From the NCBI RefSeq assembly GCF_000720255.1, contig NZ_JOJE01000009.1, positions 119,841 to 183,840 on the forward strand: a stretch of 64,000 bases of DNA, read 5' to 3'. The DNA comes from Streptomyces griseus subsp. griseus (GTDB taxonomy: Bacteria > Actinomycetota > Actinomycetes > Streptomycetales > Streptomycetaceae). The notes beneath the pieces were generated by a model that saw nothing but the letters and a program-made list of their open reading frames with translations, was not told the origin of the DNA and did not search any database. Position 1 is the stretch's first letter. The number at the start of each line of letters is the position of its first letter. Below, in pieces: positions 1-8,795 of the stretch. A program made the position numbers and the translations under genes.

Positions 1-392
1 TCCGCCCGCCGCTGCGCCGGTACGGCCGAGGAGGACGGCACGCCGGTGAGGGCCGGCGTGGGCAGGCGCTCGTTCCAGGAGCCGGTGAGCATGGCCCGTA
101 CGAGCACGTTGTCGCGGGCGGCCGACGCGGTCCACTCGGCGGTCGCGGTCAGCCGCTCCCGGGCGTCGGCCGGCGTGGTGAGCGCGCGCTCGACGCCCGC
201 GAGATAGCTGTCGGCCTCCCTGCGGACGAGCGCCCGGGCGAGCCCCTCCTTGCTGCCGAACTCGTTGTACAGCGTCTGCCGGGACACTCCGGCCGCCGCG
301 GCGACGTCCACCATCCGCACGGTGGACCACGAACGGCGCTCCAGTGACGCGAAAGCGGCGTCCAACAAGGACTCCCGCGCTGCAGGCATCAT
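1..392 (-). CDS. TetR-family transcriptional regulator (N-terminal part, runs off the window)
   Basis: The reverse strand encodes the N-terminal ~130 residues of a TetR-type repressor; the reading frame is still open at base 1, so the C-terminal ligand-binding part is missing. A typical TetR helix-turn-helix is visible at about residues 8-55, including the segments [20 protein letters not shown] and KEGLARALV. Two ATG codons are adjacent (390-392 and 387-389), so the start is uncertain by one codon. It is divergent from hisN across a 277-base gap that carries a promoter for this gene (423-451). Ligand and targets are unknown; such genes often control a neighbouring gene or themselves. Confidence 0.85.
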   Translation of the reverse strand, partial: MMPAARESLLDAAFASLERRSWSTVRMVDVAAAAGVSRQTLYNEFGSKEGLARALVRREADSYLAGVERALTTPADARERLTATAEWTASAARDNVLVRAMLTGSWNERLPTPALTGVPSSSAVPAQRRA

Positions 393-422
393 CGCCTCCC
401 CGGGGCGAGCGGCTCTGCGCCC

Positions 423-451
423 AGATTTGACGCGTACGGAGGCACTGTCAA
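423..451 (-). promoter_or_regulatory. Putative promoter of the truncated tetR, with overlapping inverted repeat
   Basis: On the reverse strand there is TTGACA at 446-451 and AAATCT at 423-428 with a 17-base spacer, about 30 bases upstream of the tetR start. The same stretch has TTGAC at one end and GTCAA at the other (about 427-451), an inverted repeat that could be an operator for the TetR protein. The -35 box is perfect and the -10 box is weak. The rest of the gap (452-669) shows no coding sequence; near hisN, TACCGT at 656-661 lies only 8 bases before the ATG. Confidence 0.45.
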
Positions 452-669
452 GGGTTCGCGAGCGCATCGGTGGGTGCCAACAGGCGGGCGCGCGCGGGAA
501 GTCGAGGGGTGGTACATCGTCGGCACACCTGCCCGGCCGCACCGTGGGCATGCATCCCACGGACACCTTTCCCACAGCGCTTGTCACGAGGAGCGCGCGC
601 CCCGCACCCTCGTGGAACAGCCCGGCCCCCCGTAGCCCCTCCTCGCCTTCGGCAGATACCGTTCCCTAC

Positions 670-1470
670 ATGCCGGACTACCTCGACGACCTCCGCTTCG
701 CGCACGTTCTCGCGGACGCCGCGGACGCCGCCACCATGGACCGCTTCAAGGCCCTCGACCTCAAGGTGGAGACCAAACCGGACCTGACTCCGGTGAGCGA
801 GGCGGACAAGGCGGCGGAGGAGCTCATCCGCGGCCATCTGCATCGGGCGCGGCCCCGGGACGCGATCCTCGGCGAGGAGTACGGCGTCGAGGGCAGCGGT
901 CCGCGCCGGTGGGTCATCGACCCGATCGACGGCACGAAGAACTACGTTCGCGGCGTTCCCGTGTGGGCCACCCTCATCGCCCTGATGGAGGCGGGAGAGG
1001 GTGGCTACCACCCCGTCGTCGGCCTGGTCTCCGCCCCTGCCCTGAACCGCCGCTGGTGGGCCGCCAAGGGGCACGGCGCCTTCGGTGGCCGCAGCCTGTC
1101 CAACGCGAGCCGTCTGCACGTCTCCCGCGTCTCGCAGCTCGCGGACGCCTCCTTCGCGTACTCCTCGCTGAGCGGCTGGGAGGAGCAGGGCCGGCTGGAC
1201 GGCTTCCTCGACCTGACCCGCCAGGTGTGGCGCACGCGCGCGTACGGCGACTTCTGGCCGTACATGATGGTCGCCGAAGGGTCCGTCGACGTGTGCGCCG
1301 AGCCCGAGCTGTCGCTGTGGGACATGGCGGCGAACGCGATCATCGTCACGGAGGCCGGCGGTTCCTTCACCGGTCTCGACGGCCGTCCGGGCCCGCACAG
1401 CGGCAACGCGGCCGCGTCGAACGGTCTGCTGCATCACGAGCTGCTGGGGTATCTCGGCCGGAGCGCGTGA
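670..1470 (+). CDS. hisN: Histidinol-phosphatase HisN (inositol-monophosphatase family)
   Basis: 266 residues. It should hydrolyse L-histidinol phosphate to histidinol, the penultimate stage of histidine synthesis, in the cytoplasm. The inositol-monophosphatase fold signatures are present: GEEYG at 68-72, the metal-binding DPIDGT at 84-89, and a C-terminal WDMAANAI motif near residue 220. Length suits the actinobacterial HisN group. The frame is open upstream to base 250, but that part is low-complexity and unrelated; the ATG at 670 begins the conserved N-terminus. There is no clear ribosome binding site and a possible -10 box (TACCGT, 656-661) sits just ahead, so a leaderless or near-leaderless mRNA is possible. 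A generic inositol monophosphatase is the alternative. Confidence 0.9.
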   Translation: MPDYLDDLRFAHVLADAADAATMDRFKALDLKVETKPDLTPVSEADKAAEELIRGHLHRARPRDAILGEEYGVEGSGPRRWVIDPIDGTKNYVRGVPVWATLIALMEAGEGGYHPVVGLVSAPALNRRWWAAKGHGAFGGRSLSNASRLHVSRVSQLADASFAYSSLSGWEEQGRLDGFLDLTRQVWRTRAYGDFWPYMMVAEGSVDVCAEPELSLWDMAANAIIVTEAGGSFTGLDGRPGPHSGNAAASNGLLHHELLGYLGRSA

Positions 1471-1582
1471 GCGGCACGGCGCGCCAAGTACGAAGAACGG
1501 GATGAGCGTGCGCGCCCTCCGCCGGCTGCGCACGCCCTCTTGTTGACCTCCGCTTTACCTGCCAATCTGAGGGGACCCTCAC

Positions 1583-1620
1583 TTGTGAACTTGTGAACCC
1601 CTGAACGACATCAGGGGTTC
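1583..1620 (+). promoter_or_regulatory. Direct repeat plus perfect hairpin in the leader of the CBS gene
   Basis: TTGTGAAC occurs twice in tandem at 1583-1598, followed by a perfect inverted repeat GAACCCCTGA / TCAGGGGTTC (1595-1604 and 1611-1620, 6-base loop). The second arm ends two bases before the strong ribosome binding site AGGAGG of the CBS gene. It could be an operator or an mRNA hairpin that affects translation; nothing here decides between them. Confidence 0.5.
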
Positions 1621-1640
1621 CAGGAGGTGACTCGGAACCC

Positions 1641-2045
1641 ATGCTCGTCCGCGACGCCATGAGCACAGTTGTCCTGACCATCGGACCCGCCCACACCCTC
1701 CGCCAGGCCGCCGCCCTGATGTCCGCCCGCCGGGTGGGCGCGGCTGTGGTCCTCGACCCCGATGCCGGCGGGATCGGCATCCTCACCGAACGCGACATCC
1801 TCAACTCCGTGGGCCTCGGACAGAACCCGGACACGGAACGCACCCATGCCCACACCACCAACGACGTCGTGTTCGCCACCCCGTCCTGGACGCTGGAGGA
1901 GGCCGCGCACGCCATGGCCCACGGCGGATTCCGCCACCTCATCGTCCTGGACGGCGGCGAACCGGCGGGCATCGTCTCCGTCCGCGACATCATCCGCTGC
2001 TGGGCACCGGCGCGACAGCACGCGCCGTTGCTTCACGCGCCTTGA
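1641..2045 (+). CDS. CBS-domain pair protein
   Basis: 134 residues made up almost entirely of two CBS motifs (about residues 1-60 and 68-126), with typical GILTERDIL and GIVSVRDII ends. Stand-alone CBS pairs bind adenosine nucleotides and act as cytoplasmic energy or redox sensors, usually with an unidentified partner. The ATG follows a strong AGGAGG site at the right distance, so the start is secure. It lies between hisN and a Fur-family gene on the same strand, about 100 bases from the latter. An inverted repeat just upstream suggests regulated expression. Confidence 0.88.
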   Translation: MLVRDAMSTVVLTIGPAHTLRQAAALMSARRVGAAVVLDPDAGGIGILTERDILNSVGLGQNPDTERTHAHTTNDVVFATPSWTLEEAAHAMAHGGFRHLIVLDGGEPAGIVSVRDIIRCWAPARQHAPLLHAP

Positions 2046-2148
2046 CCAGAGCCAAGCCCGTCGCACATTAGACACCATCCAAATCAGGGGCTGATCCAAA
2101 GTCACACCCATTCGGATTCTTGTCCCTCTGGCTGTTAGGCTGGATGGC

Positions 2149-2568
2149 ATGAGTGACCTTCTGGAACGGCTGCGCGGACGCGGTTGGCGCATGACCGCGC
2201 AGCGACGCGTCGTGGCCGAGGTCCTCGACGGCGAACACGTCCACCTGACGGCCGACGAGGTCCACACAAGGGCTGTCGCCAAGCTGCCCGAGATCTCCCG
2301 GGCGACCGTCTACAACACGCTGGGTGAGCTGGTCTCCCTCGGCGAGGTGCTCGAGGTCGCCACGGACAAGCGCGCGAAGCGGTACGACCCCAACGCCCAC
2401 CGTCCTCACCACCACCTGGTCTGCGCCCAGTGCGGCGCGATCCGCGACGTCCACCCCGACGGCAACCCGCTGGCCGACCTCCCCGACTCCGAACGCTTCG
2501 GCTTCACCGTCTCGGACGTCGAGGTCACCTACCGCGGCATCTGCCCGACCTGCGCGGTGGCGGCATAA
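2149..2568 (+). CDS. Fur-family metal/peroxide-responsive repressor
   Basis: 139 residues, normal Fur length. The N-terminal winged helix includes a DNA-recognition segment SRATVYNTL (50-58). The metal-binding part shows HHH at 87-89 and two structural zinc pairs, C92/C95 (CAQC) and C132/C135 (CPTC). This pattern fits the Fur/PerR/Nur/Zur superfamily; the sensed metal cannot be assigned from sequence, and a peroxide-sensing PerR/CatR type is possible. It would bind DNA in the cytoplasm as a dimer and repress iron, zinc, nickel or oxidative-stress genes. It is followed by an intrinsic terminator at 2585-2623 and no other same-strand gene, so it is transcribed alone or with the CBS gene. Confidence 0.92.
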   Translation: MSDLLERLRGRGWRMTAQRRVVAEVLDGEHVHLTADEVHTRAVAKLPEISRATVYNTLGELVSLGEVLEVATDKRAKRYDPNAHRPHHHLVCAQCGAIRDVHPDGNPLADLPDSERFGFTVSDVEVTYRGICPTCAVAA

Positions 2569-2584
2569 CCCGCCCCCACCGAAG

Positions 2585-2623
2585 AGCCCCGGCACCCACT
2601 CATGGGTACCGGGGCTTCTCTTT
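2585..2623 (+). terminator. Intrinsic terminator after the Fur-family gene
   Basis: Stem AGCCCCGG...ACCCA pairs with TGGGT...CCGGGGCT (2585-2616, one mismatch, short loop), followed by a T-rich run TCTCTTT. It lies 17 bases after the Fur stop codon. Confidence 0.75.
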
Positions 2624-2657
2624 GCTCACCGGCCCATACACCGAGGGAGCGCATACA

Positions 2658-2693
2658 CCGAGGGCCGGAACCCTTTTGGATTCCGGCCCTCGG
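2658..2693 (-). terminator. Strong hairpin downstream of the first initiator tRNA
   Basis: A perfect 13-bp stem (CCGAGGGCCGGAA at 2658-2670, complement at 2681-2693) with a 10-base loop starts 8 bases after the tRNA 3' end. There is no clear U-tract, so it may act as a processing or stabilising hairpin as well as a terminator for the tRNA transcript. Confidence 0.6.
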
Positions 2694-2700
2694 CCTTCAG

Positions 2701-2774
2701 TAGCGGGGACAGGATTTGAACCTGCGACCTCTGGGTTATGAGCCCAGCGAGCTACCGAGCTGCTCCACCCCGCG
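2701..2774 (-). tRNA. tRNA-fMet (initiator), anticodon CAT, copy 1
   Basis: A 74-base tRNA on the reverse strand with a complete cloverleaf and CAT anticodon. It has the initiator hallmark of three consecutive G:C pairs in the anticodon stem (CTGGG / CCCAG), and position 1 is C facing a U at 72, so the first acceptor pair is mismatched as in initiator tRNAs. The CCA end is not encoded. It is identical to the copy at 4915-4988. Confidence 0.95.
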
Positions 2775-2854
2775 TCGATGAATGCAACACTACGTGAGGG
2801 GCGCACCGAGAAGCAAATCGATGGGAACGCAGGACGGGTGGGCCGCGCCACAGT

Positions 2855-4687
2855 TCATGCCGACAGCTCCTCCCGCAGGGCGTCCCGCAACCTCGCCGCC
2901 CGTTCCGCGACCTCCGCCGGTCCCAGCCCCACCGCCCGGTCGGCCCAGCGCTGCCCTTCCGCCAGCTCACCCCGACGCGCGTAGACCAGGGCCAGCCGCA
3001 ACGCCGCCCGCCCATGACCCGCGTCGGCCGCCCGCGTCCACCACACGGCCGCCTCCGGCTCGCTCCCCTCCCGAGCCAACAGCAGCCCCAGATTGAACGC
3101 CCCGTTCCGCGACCCCGCCTCGGCCGCCTCCCGGTACCACCGCGCCGCCTCCACGACATCACCCCGCGCGGCGGCCAGCATCCCCACCCGCACCTGCGCC
3201 CGCCGGTGACCCTGGGACGCCGCCCGCTCGTACCACTCCTCACACTCGGTCTTCTCGTGCGCCGACTCCCCGAGCTCGTGCGCGGACGTCGGCGGCCGTC
3301 GCGCGTCCAGCACGGTCGCCAGCCGGTACGCCGCCTCCGCGCTGCCGCCCCCCGCCGCACACCGCAGATGCCGCTCCGCCTCCTGCTCGTCCCCGCCCCG
3401 CAGCCGGGCCATCCCGACCTGGAGCGCCGCCTCGGTGTGCCCAGCGGCCGCCGCCCGCTCGTACCAGCCCAGCGCGGCCTCCTCCTCGCCCCGCCCGGCG
3501 TGGAGGATCCCCAGGTTGAAGGCCGCGTCGACGCTGCCCGCCTCCGCCGCCTTGGAGAACCACGGCTCGGCACCGGCGGTGTCCCCGCCCTGGAGCAGCA
3601 GGATCGCCAGCGCGTTCGCCGCCTCCCGGTGCCCGGCGTAGGCCGCGCGCCGGTACCACTGCTCGGCCTGCGCGGTGCGGCCCTGCTCGGCGCAGAGCAG
3701 CCCGAGGTTGTACGCGCCGTTCACGTCACCCGCGTCCATCGCGGCCCGGTACCACCGCTCCGCCGTCTGCGTCTCGCCCCGCTCGGCGTGCAGCGCGCCC
3801 AGCGCGTTCGCCGCGTTGCCGTCGCCGTCCTGCGCGGCCCGCAGCCACCACACGGCGGCGCTCTCCGCGTCCCCCGCGTCCCGCAGCAGGAACCCGAGCG
3901 CACAGGCGGCCCGCGCCTCCCCGTCCTTGGCCGAGGTCAGGTACCAGCGCCCCGCCTCCTTCAGCGCCCCGCGCTTCTCCAGGATCGCCCCGAGGTGCAG
4001 CGCGGCACGTCTGTGCCCGCGCGCCGCGGCCTGCCGGTACCACTGCTCGGCATCGTCGCCGTGGCCGCCGTCCTCGGACCCCGCCCCGTCCACGCGCCCC
4101 GCCCTGCGGTCGAGCGCGCGCGCCAGCCGGTAGGCCGCCTCCCGGTGTCCCCGCTCGGCGGCGGCACGCATCCACCGCTCGGCCTGTCCGTCCCCGCGGT
4201 GCTCCAGGAGGTCGGCGAGCGCGTACGCGCCGAGCGCGTGTTCCTGCTCGGCGGACTGGCGCAGCCAGTACTCGGCGGCCGGCTCGTCCCCGCGCTCACG
4301 GTGGTGCCGGCCGAGCGCGTGCGCGGCCGCGGCGGAACCGGCGACGGCGGCGACCCGCCACCACCCGGCGGCCTCGTCGGCGTAGCCGCGCTGGTGGAGG
4401 AGGACTCCCAGGTTGTTGGCGGCGGCCCGGTCACCGGCTGCGGTGGCGGCACGCAGATGGGGTTCGGCTCCGTCGAGGTCACCGCGGCGCAGCAGCATGC
4501 TTCCCAGGACGCTCATCGCCTCGACGTCGCCGGCCTCCGCCGCGAGCCGCTGACGAACCTCCTCGGCTGCTTCCTCAGCCACCTCTTCGGCGGTCTGTCC
4601 GGTTTCGTCCCGGATTTCTTCCCGCATGGAAGGCTGCACAAATCGCCCTGTCTCGAACAGAGTTGCCTTGTCCCCCATAACGTCCAT
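2855..4687 (-). CDS. Sel1-like / TPR repeat protein
   Basis: 610 residues. After a charged N-terminal ~50 residues (rich in Glu, with an EEVAEEAAEEV stretch), the protein consists of about 14-15 Sel1-type repeats of ~35 residues, each with the pattern A-x2-LG-x3-RG...A..WY..AA..G. There is no signal peptide or membrane segment, so it is probably a cytoplasmic scaffold. The first ATG (4685-4687) has GGTGG about 8 bases upstream; a second in-frame ATG follows at 4676-4678. The gene sits between two identical initiator tRNA genes and is transcribed with them on the reverse strand. Partner proteins are unknown. Confidence 0.85.
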   Translation of the reverse strand: MDVMGDKATLFETGRFVQPSMREEIRDETGQTAEEVAEEAAEEVRQRLAAEAGDVEAMSVLGSMLLRRGDLDGAEPHLRAATAAGDRAAANNLGVLLHQRGYADEAAGWWRVAAVAGSAAAAHALGRHHRERGDEPAAEYWLRQSAEQEHALGAYALADLLEHRGDGQAERWMRAAAERGHREAAYRLARALDRRAGRVDGAGSEDGGHGDDAEQWYRQAAARGHRRAALHLGAILEKRGALKEAGRWYLTSAKDGEARAACALGFLLRDAGDAESAAVWWLRAAQDGDGNAANALGALHAERGETQTAERWYRAAMDAGDVNGAYNLGLLCAEQGRTAQAEQWYRRAAYAGHREAANALAILLLQGGDTAGAEPWFSKAAEAGSVDAAFNLGILHAGRGEEEAALGWYERAAAAGHTEAALQVGMARLRGGDEQEAERHLRCAAGGGSAEAAYRLATVLDARRPPTSAHELGESAHEKTECEEWYERAASQGHRRAQVRVGMLAAARGDVVEAARWYREAAEAGSRNGAFNLGLLLAREGSEPEAAVWWTRAADAGHGRAALRLALVYARRGELAEGQRWADRAVGLGPAEVAERAARLRDALREELSA

Positions 4688-4850
4688 CGTCGCACCACCT
4701 GCAACCTGGGTACACCTCGTATACCGCAGCCAGTGAGGTCACTTCAGCGTTTTGTCGACATGCCCACAGAGAGACAAGTCAAACACAGTTCGCCCAACTC
4801 CCCACCGCGGCACGACCGTCCCCTGCTCGGTTTGTGCGTTCGCACACCAC

Positions 4851-4884
4851 AAAGGCCCGGATCCTCTGGAGGATCCGGGCCTTT
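4851..4884 (-). terminator. Intrinsic terminator after the second initiator tRNA
   Basis: A near-perfect palindrome: a 15-bp stem AAAGGCCCGGATCCT / AGGATCCGGGCCTTT with a 4-base loop, 30 bases beyond the tRNA 3' end on the reverse strand. The A and T ends give a short U-tract in either direction. Confidence 0.8.
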
Positions 4885-4914
4885 GCTGTCGCACGACGTC
4901 GTCGTCGACTTCAG

Positions 4915-4988
4915 TAGCGGGGACAGGATTTGAACCTGCGACCTCTGGGTTATGAGCCCAGCGAGCTACCGAGCTGCTCCACCCCGCG
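4915..4988 (-). tRNA. tRNA-fMet (initiator), anticodon CAT, copy 2
   Basis: Identical in all 74 bases to the copy at 2701-2774, and the identity extends a few bases past the 3' end (CTTCAG on the forward strand). CAT anticodon, three G:C pairs in the anticodon stem, C1-U72 mismatch, CCA not encoded. Two initiator tRNA genes 2.1 kb apart and in the same orientation flank the repeat-protein gene. Confidence 0.95.
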
Positions 4989-5040
4989 CCGTTGTGTTTC
5001 AACCGTACCACGGCGCGGGGTGGGCTCTTGACCAGCTCGA

Positions 5041-8010
5041 TCAGCCGCTGGGACTACTGCTCGGCTTACCGCTGGGCGTGGCGCTCGGTTTGCCGCTGGG
5101 CGTGGCGCTCGGACTCGGGCTGCTGGTGCCCTTGTTGCCGCTGCCGCCCTTCTTGCCGGCCTCGGCCTGCGCGTCCTCGGCCCTCTGCAGCGCGTCCTCG
5201 AGGTCCTTCTGCGCCTTGCCGTACGCCTCCCAGTCCTTGGCCTCCAGAGCCTTCTGGCCGTCGTCGAAGGCCTTCTGGGCGTCGTTCAGCGCGTCCTGGA
5301 CCGTCGGGTTGTCCGACGTCGGCGGTGGCGTCGTACCGCCCTTGTCCGGTGGCTCGGGAGTCGCGCCCTCCGCTCCGAAGACCTTGTTGAGGGCCTCGTC
5401 GAGCGTGTCCTCGAAGGCGGTGGTGCCGCCGTACGTCACCAACACCTTCCGCAGCAGCGGGTATTTGAGTCCACCGCCGCGTACGTAGACCGGCTCCACG
5501 TAGAGCAGTCCTCCGTCGAGTGGCACGGTCAGCAGGTTGCCGTACTCGATGTCGGAGTCGCCGCCCTTCAGCAGCCTGATGGACTCGGCGATGTCCTGTT
5601 CGGAGTTGAACTGGCTCTGGACCTGTTTGGGTCCGTCGACGGTCGTACTGGTTGGCAGTTTCAGGATTCTGATCTTGCCGTAGTCGCCGGTGCCCGCTTC
5701 CGCGTCGACCGACATGAACGCGCTGAGGTTGTCCCGGCCGTTCGGCGTGAACGTCGTCGTCAGCGAGAACGCCTGCTTCGTCTGGTCGGGCATCTTCATG
5801 CTCAGGTAGTACGGCGGCACCGCGTTGCCCGACTTGTTGGTCGGGTCGTCCGGCACCTGCCACACCTCGCTGCCGCTGAGGAACGTCGTCGCGTCCTTCA
5901 CGTGGTAGCGGGAGAGCAGTTCACGCTGGACCTTGAACAGGTCCTGCGGATACCGCAGATGATCCATCAGGGACTGCGAGATGTCCGCCTTGGACTTCAC
6001 CGTGCCCGGGAATGCCTTCATCCAGGTCTTCAGGACCGGGTCCTTGGTGTCCCACTGGTAGAGCTTGACATCGCCGGTGTACGCGTCGACGGTCGCCTTC
6101 ACCGAGTTGCGGATGTAGTTGACCTGGTTCTGCTGGGCCACCACCGCACGCGAGTTGTTGGTCGCGGTCAGCGAGTCGGCCGTGGTGTCACCGAGGGTCG
6201 TACGGGAGGCGTAGGGATAGCCGTTGGTCGTGGTGTAGGCGTCCACGATCCACTGGATCTTGCCGTCCACGACCGCCGGGTAGGCGTCTCCGTCGATGGT
6301 CAGCCACGGGGCGACCGCCTCGACGCGCTCCTTCGGCGTGCGGTTGTACAGGATCCGCGAACCCTCGCCGATGGCACCGGAGTACATGATCTGCGGCTCG
6401 CCGAACGCCACCGCGTACGCGGCCCGGTTGACCGGGTTGGAGAGGTTGACCCCGCTCTTGCCCGTATAGGTGGTGGTCTTCTCGCCGTCGTCGTCGGAGT
6501 AGTCGATCTCCTTCTGCGGACCGCCGACGATCGAGTACGTCGTGGTCTTCTCGCCGTAGTAGATCCGCTGCTGGTACCTCGGGAGGTTGCCCTTGGACGG
6601 CAGGTCGGACTCGGTGAAGACCGGGCGGCCCTCGGCGTCGGCGGTGGTGCCCTTGGCGGCGACCACGCCGTAACCGTGCGTGTAGCGGAAGTGGTTGTTG
6701 ATCCAGTTCTGCTTGTCGACGCCGGCGAGGTTCAGCTCGCGCAGACCGATGACGGTGTCCTGGTCCTGGCCGTCCTTGCTGTAGCGGTCGACGTCCAGGT
6801 TGTTCGGGAACGCGTAGTACTTCCGCATCTGCTGGAGCTGCTGGAAGGTCGGCGAGACGATGTTCGGGTCCATGATGCGGATGCTCGCCGTGGCGTCGAC
6901 GTCGTCCCGCAGCTTGGTCTTGTCCTCGGCGTTGCCCTTGCCCGAGTAATCGGTGACCTTGGCGCCGTCGATGCCGTACGCCTCACGCGTCGCCTTGAGG
7001 TTCTTCTCGACGTACGGCGCTTCCTTGGCCTGCTCGTTGGGCTGTACCTGGAACTTCTGCACGATCGCCGGGTAGAGCCCGCCGATCAGTATCGCGGAGA
7101 GCACCATGAGACCGAAGCCGATCACGGGCAGCTGCCAGGTGCGCCGCCAGAGGGTGGCGAAGAACAGCAGGGCGCAGATGACGGCGATGCAGAACAGGAT
7201 CGTCTTGGCCGGCAGATAGGCGTTGGCGTCCACGTACCGCAGGCCGGTCCAGTTGTCCGTCGCCTTGAAGTCGCTGGACTTGACCGCGAGGCCGTACCGG
7301 TCGAGCCAGTACGCGACCGCCTTCAGGGCGACGAAGACGCCCAGCAGCACCGACAGGTGCCCGGTGGCCGCGGCGGTGGCACGCGCGCCGGGGCTGGTGA
7401 TGCGCAGCCCGCCGTAGAGGTAGTGGGTGAGCGCGGCGGCGATCACCGACAGGATCGCGGCGGCGAAGCCGAAGCCGAGCAGGAACCGGTACCAGGGCAG
7501 GTCGAAGGCGTAGAAGGAGACGTCGAGGTGGAACTGCGGGTCCTTCTGTCCGAAGGAGACGCCGTTGACCCACATCAGCCAGGTCCGCCACTGGCCCGAC
7601 GCCGAGGCGCCGGCGATCAGGCCCACCAGGGCGGTGATCCCGAGCAGCAGCCACTTCTTGTAGGGCGCGATGCCCATGCGGTAGCGGTCGAGATTCTGCT
7701 GCTCCATCGACATCGCGCTCAGCGGCGGGCGCAACCGGTGGGCCAGCCAGATGTTGAATCCCACGGCGAGGGCCATCAGCAGACCGAAGACGAAGAAGAG
7801 CCCGATCTTGGTCCACAGCGTGGTGGTGAAGACCGAGGAGTACTTCACCGAGCGGTACCAGAGCCAGTCCGTCCAGAAACCCGCGAACATCGTGAACGCC
7901 ATACCGAGAACGGCAAGGACGCCCAGCGTCATCAGCAGGGTCCGGACACGCCGGGACGGGCGTCCCACTCTCATCCGCGGCCCTGTCGGGCCTCCGCCGC
8001 GGTCCGGCAT
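5041..8010 (-). CDS. UPF0182-family integral membrane protein
   Basis: 989 residues from the ATG at 8008-8010. The N-terminal third has about seven hydrophobic segments (first near residues 25-50), with the UPF0182 landmarks [20 protein letters not shown] and [17 protein letters not shown] large extracytoplasmic domain follows, ending in an acidic/Ala-rich helical stretch and a Ser/Pro-rich tail with repeated SATPSGKP units. Function is unknown; the family is widespread in actinobacteria and cyanobacteria. The start is uncertain: no good ribosome binding site precedes this ATG, and an in-frame GTG lies seven codons upstream (8029-8031). The frame is open to 8106. It is divergent from the PPA1309-family gene. 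Confidence 0.9.
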   Translation of the reverse strand: MPDRGGGPTGPRMRVGRPSRRVRTLLMTLGVLAVLGMAFTMFAGFWTDWLWYRSVKYSSVFTTTLWTKIGLFFVFGLLMALAVGFNIWLAHRLRPPLSAMSMEQQNLDRYRMGIAPYKKWLLLGITALVGLIAGASASGQWRTWLMWVNGVSFGQKDPQFHLDVSFYAFDLPWYRFLLGFGFAAAILSVIAAALTHYLYGGLRITSPGARATAAATGHLSVLLGVFVALKAVAYWLDRYGLAVKSSDFKATDNWTGLRYVDANAYLPAKTILFCIAVICALLFFATLWRRTWQLPVIGFGLMVLSAILIGGLYPAIVQKFQVQPNEQAKEAPYVEKNLKATREAYGIDGAKVTDYSGKGNAEDKTKLRDDVDATASIRIMDPNIVSPTFQQLQQMRKYYAFPNNLDVDRYSKDGQDQDTVIGLRELNLAGVDKQNWINNHFRYTHGYGVVAAKGTTADAEGRPVFTESDLPSKGNLPRYQQRIYYGEKTTTYSIVGGPQKEIDYSDDDGEKTTTYTGKSGVNLSNPVNRAAYAVAFGEPQIMYSGAIGEGSRILYNRTPKERVEAVAPWLTIDGDAYPAVVDGKIQWIVDAYTTTNGYPYASRTTLGDTTADSLTATNNSRAVVAQQNQVNYIRNSVKATVDAYTGDVKLYQWDTKDPVLKTWMKAFPGTVKSKADISQSLMDHLRYPQDLFKVQRELLSRYHVKDATTFLSGSEVWQVPDDPTNKSGNAVPPYYLSMKMPDQTKQAFSLTTTFTPNGRDNLSAFMSVDAEAGTGDYGKIRILKLPTSTTVDGPKQVQSQFNSEQDIAESIRLLKGGDSDIEYGNLLTVPLDGGLLYVEPVYVRGGGLKYPLLRKVLVTYGGTTAFEDTLDEALNKVFGAEGATPEPPDKGGTTPPPTSDNPTVQDALNDAQKAFDDGQKALEAKDWEAYGKAQKDLEDALQRAEDAQAEAGKKGGSGNKGTSSPSPSATPSGKPSATPSGKPSSSPSG

Positions 8011-8174
8011 CTGGAAAGCCAAGGTGCGCACCTCGAAGTTCGCTGTCGATTCGTCAGGCCCGCGTGTTCGTGGACCGTACGTGGCCCCCCGTGACAGTGG
8101 GCCCACACCTATGCAACTTACTCACCGTTTACTCGGTTCCCGATTCCGGGTGGGAACGAGGCAGGATTGTGACC

Positions 8175-8720
8175 ATGTCCAACACTCCCATGGCAGCGAG
8201 CCCGCTCACCCAGGCCGTACTCGAGATCGACGAGTACGCCTCCGGCCTCGGCTGGGACCAGCCCGCCCGCCTCTTCGCCCTCGTCGACACCGCACGGCTG
8301 CGGGTCCAGGAACCCGCTCTCGCGACCCAGCTCGGCCTGGGTGAGGACGAGCAGCAGACCACCGCTCTCACCCCGATCGAGCAGGACGAGGTTCCAACGG
8401 ACAAGGCGCTCGACGAATTCCTGGGCACCATCGCCTGGCCCGACGCGGTGGCCGGCTGCGCCCTCACCGTGGAGCGTCTGATGCTGCCGCCGTCCGCCGA
8501 GGCACAGGTTCCCCAGGGCCTCGACGAGGCGAAGCTCGCGAAGTGGGTCGCCGAGCACCCCGACCGTCAGGAGGTCCGCATGACGGTCGCGGTCCTGCGC
8601 GACGGCACGCGCGAGTCGGCCCTGCGGCTGCGCGAGAAGGACACCCCCACGGAGGTCCTCACCGGCTCCGACCTGGTACCTGGCCTCGCGGAGGCACTGG
8701 CGGCGACCTTCGACGACTGA
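8175..8720 (+). CDS. PPA1309-family conserved protein
   Basis: 181 residues, soluble, acidic. It resembles the small actinobacterial family named after PPA1309 (N-terminal ALTQAVLEI-like helix, then a WPDAVAGCALTVERLMLP core). Function is unknown. The ATG at 8175 follows AGGATTGTGACC; an in-frame GTG two codons upstream (8169) is equally possible. It is divergent from the UPF0182 gene and convergent with the PDZ-Lon gene, separated from the latter by a long hairpin. A related gene next to UPF0182 and PDZ genes is a conserved arrangement in actinobacteria as far as I recall. Confidence 0.75.
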   Translation: MSNTPMAASPLTQAVLEIDEYASGLGWDQPARLFALVDTARLRVQEPALATQLGLGEDEQQTTALTPIEQDEVPTDKALDEFLGTIAWPDAVAGCALTVERLMLPPSAEAQVPQGLDEAKLAKWVAEHPDRQEVRMTVAVLRDGTRESALRLREKDTPTEVLTGSDLVPGLAEALAATFDD

Positions 8721-8732
8721 GGCCTGCGGGTA

Positions 8733-8779
8733 CGGCGACGGGGGGCGCCCCTCACCGTGAGGAGCGCCCCCCGTCGCCG
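8733..8779. terminator. Bidirectional terminator hairpin between convergent genes
   Basis: CGGCGACGGGGGGCGC pairs with GCGCCCCCCGTCGCCG-type sequence around a loop containing CTCACCGTGAG. It sits between the PPA1309 stop (8720) and the PDZ-Lon stop (8796), and serves both strands. No U-tract. Confidence 0.7.
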
Positions 8780-8795
8780 CATCGGGGTCTGCCGG

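Noticed and set aside
250..669. Upstream extension of the hisN frame
   Set aside because: Overlaps the tetR start and reads as unrelated Arg/Pro/Ala-rich sequence; conserved HisN sequence begins at 670.
5902..8094. Forward-strand open frame of 730 codons opposite the UPF0182 gene
   Set aside because: Low-complexity Val/Arg/Gly/Asp product with no motif; it is the complement of a real gene, a usual artefact of very GC-rich DNA.
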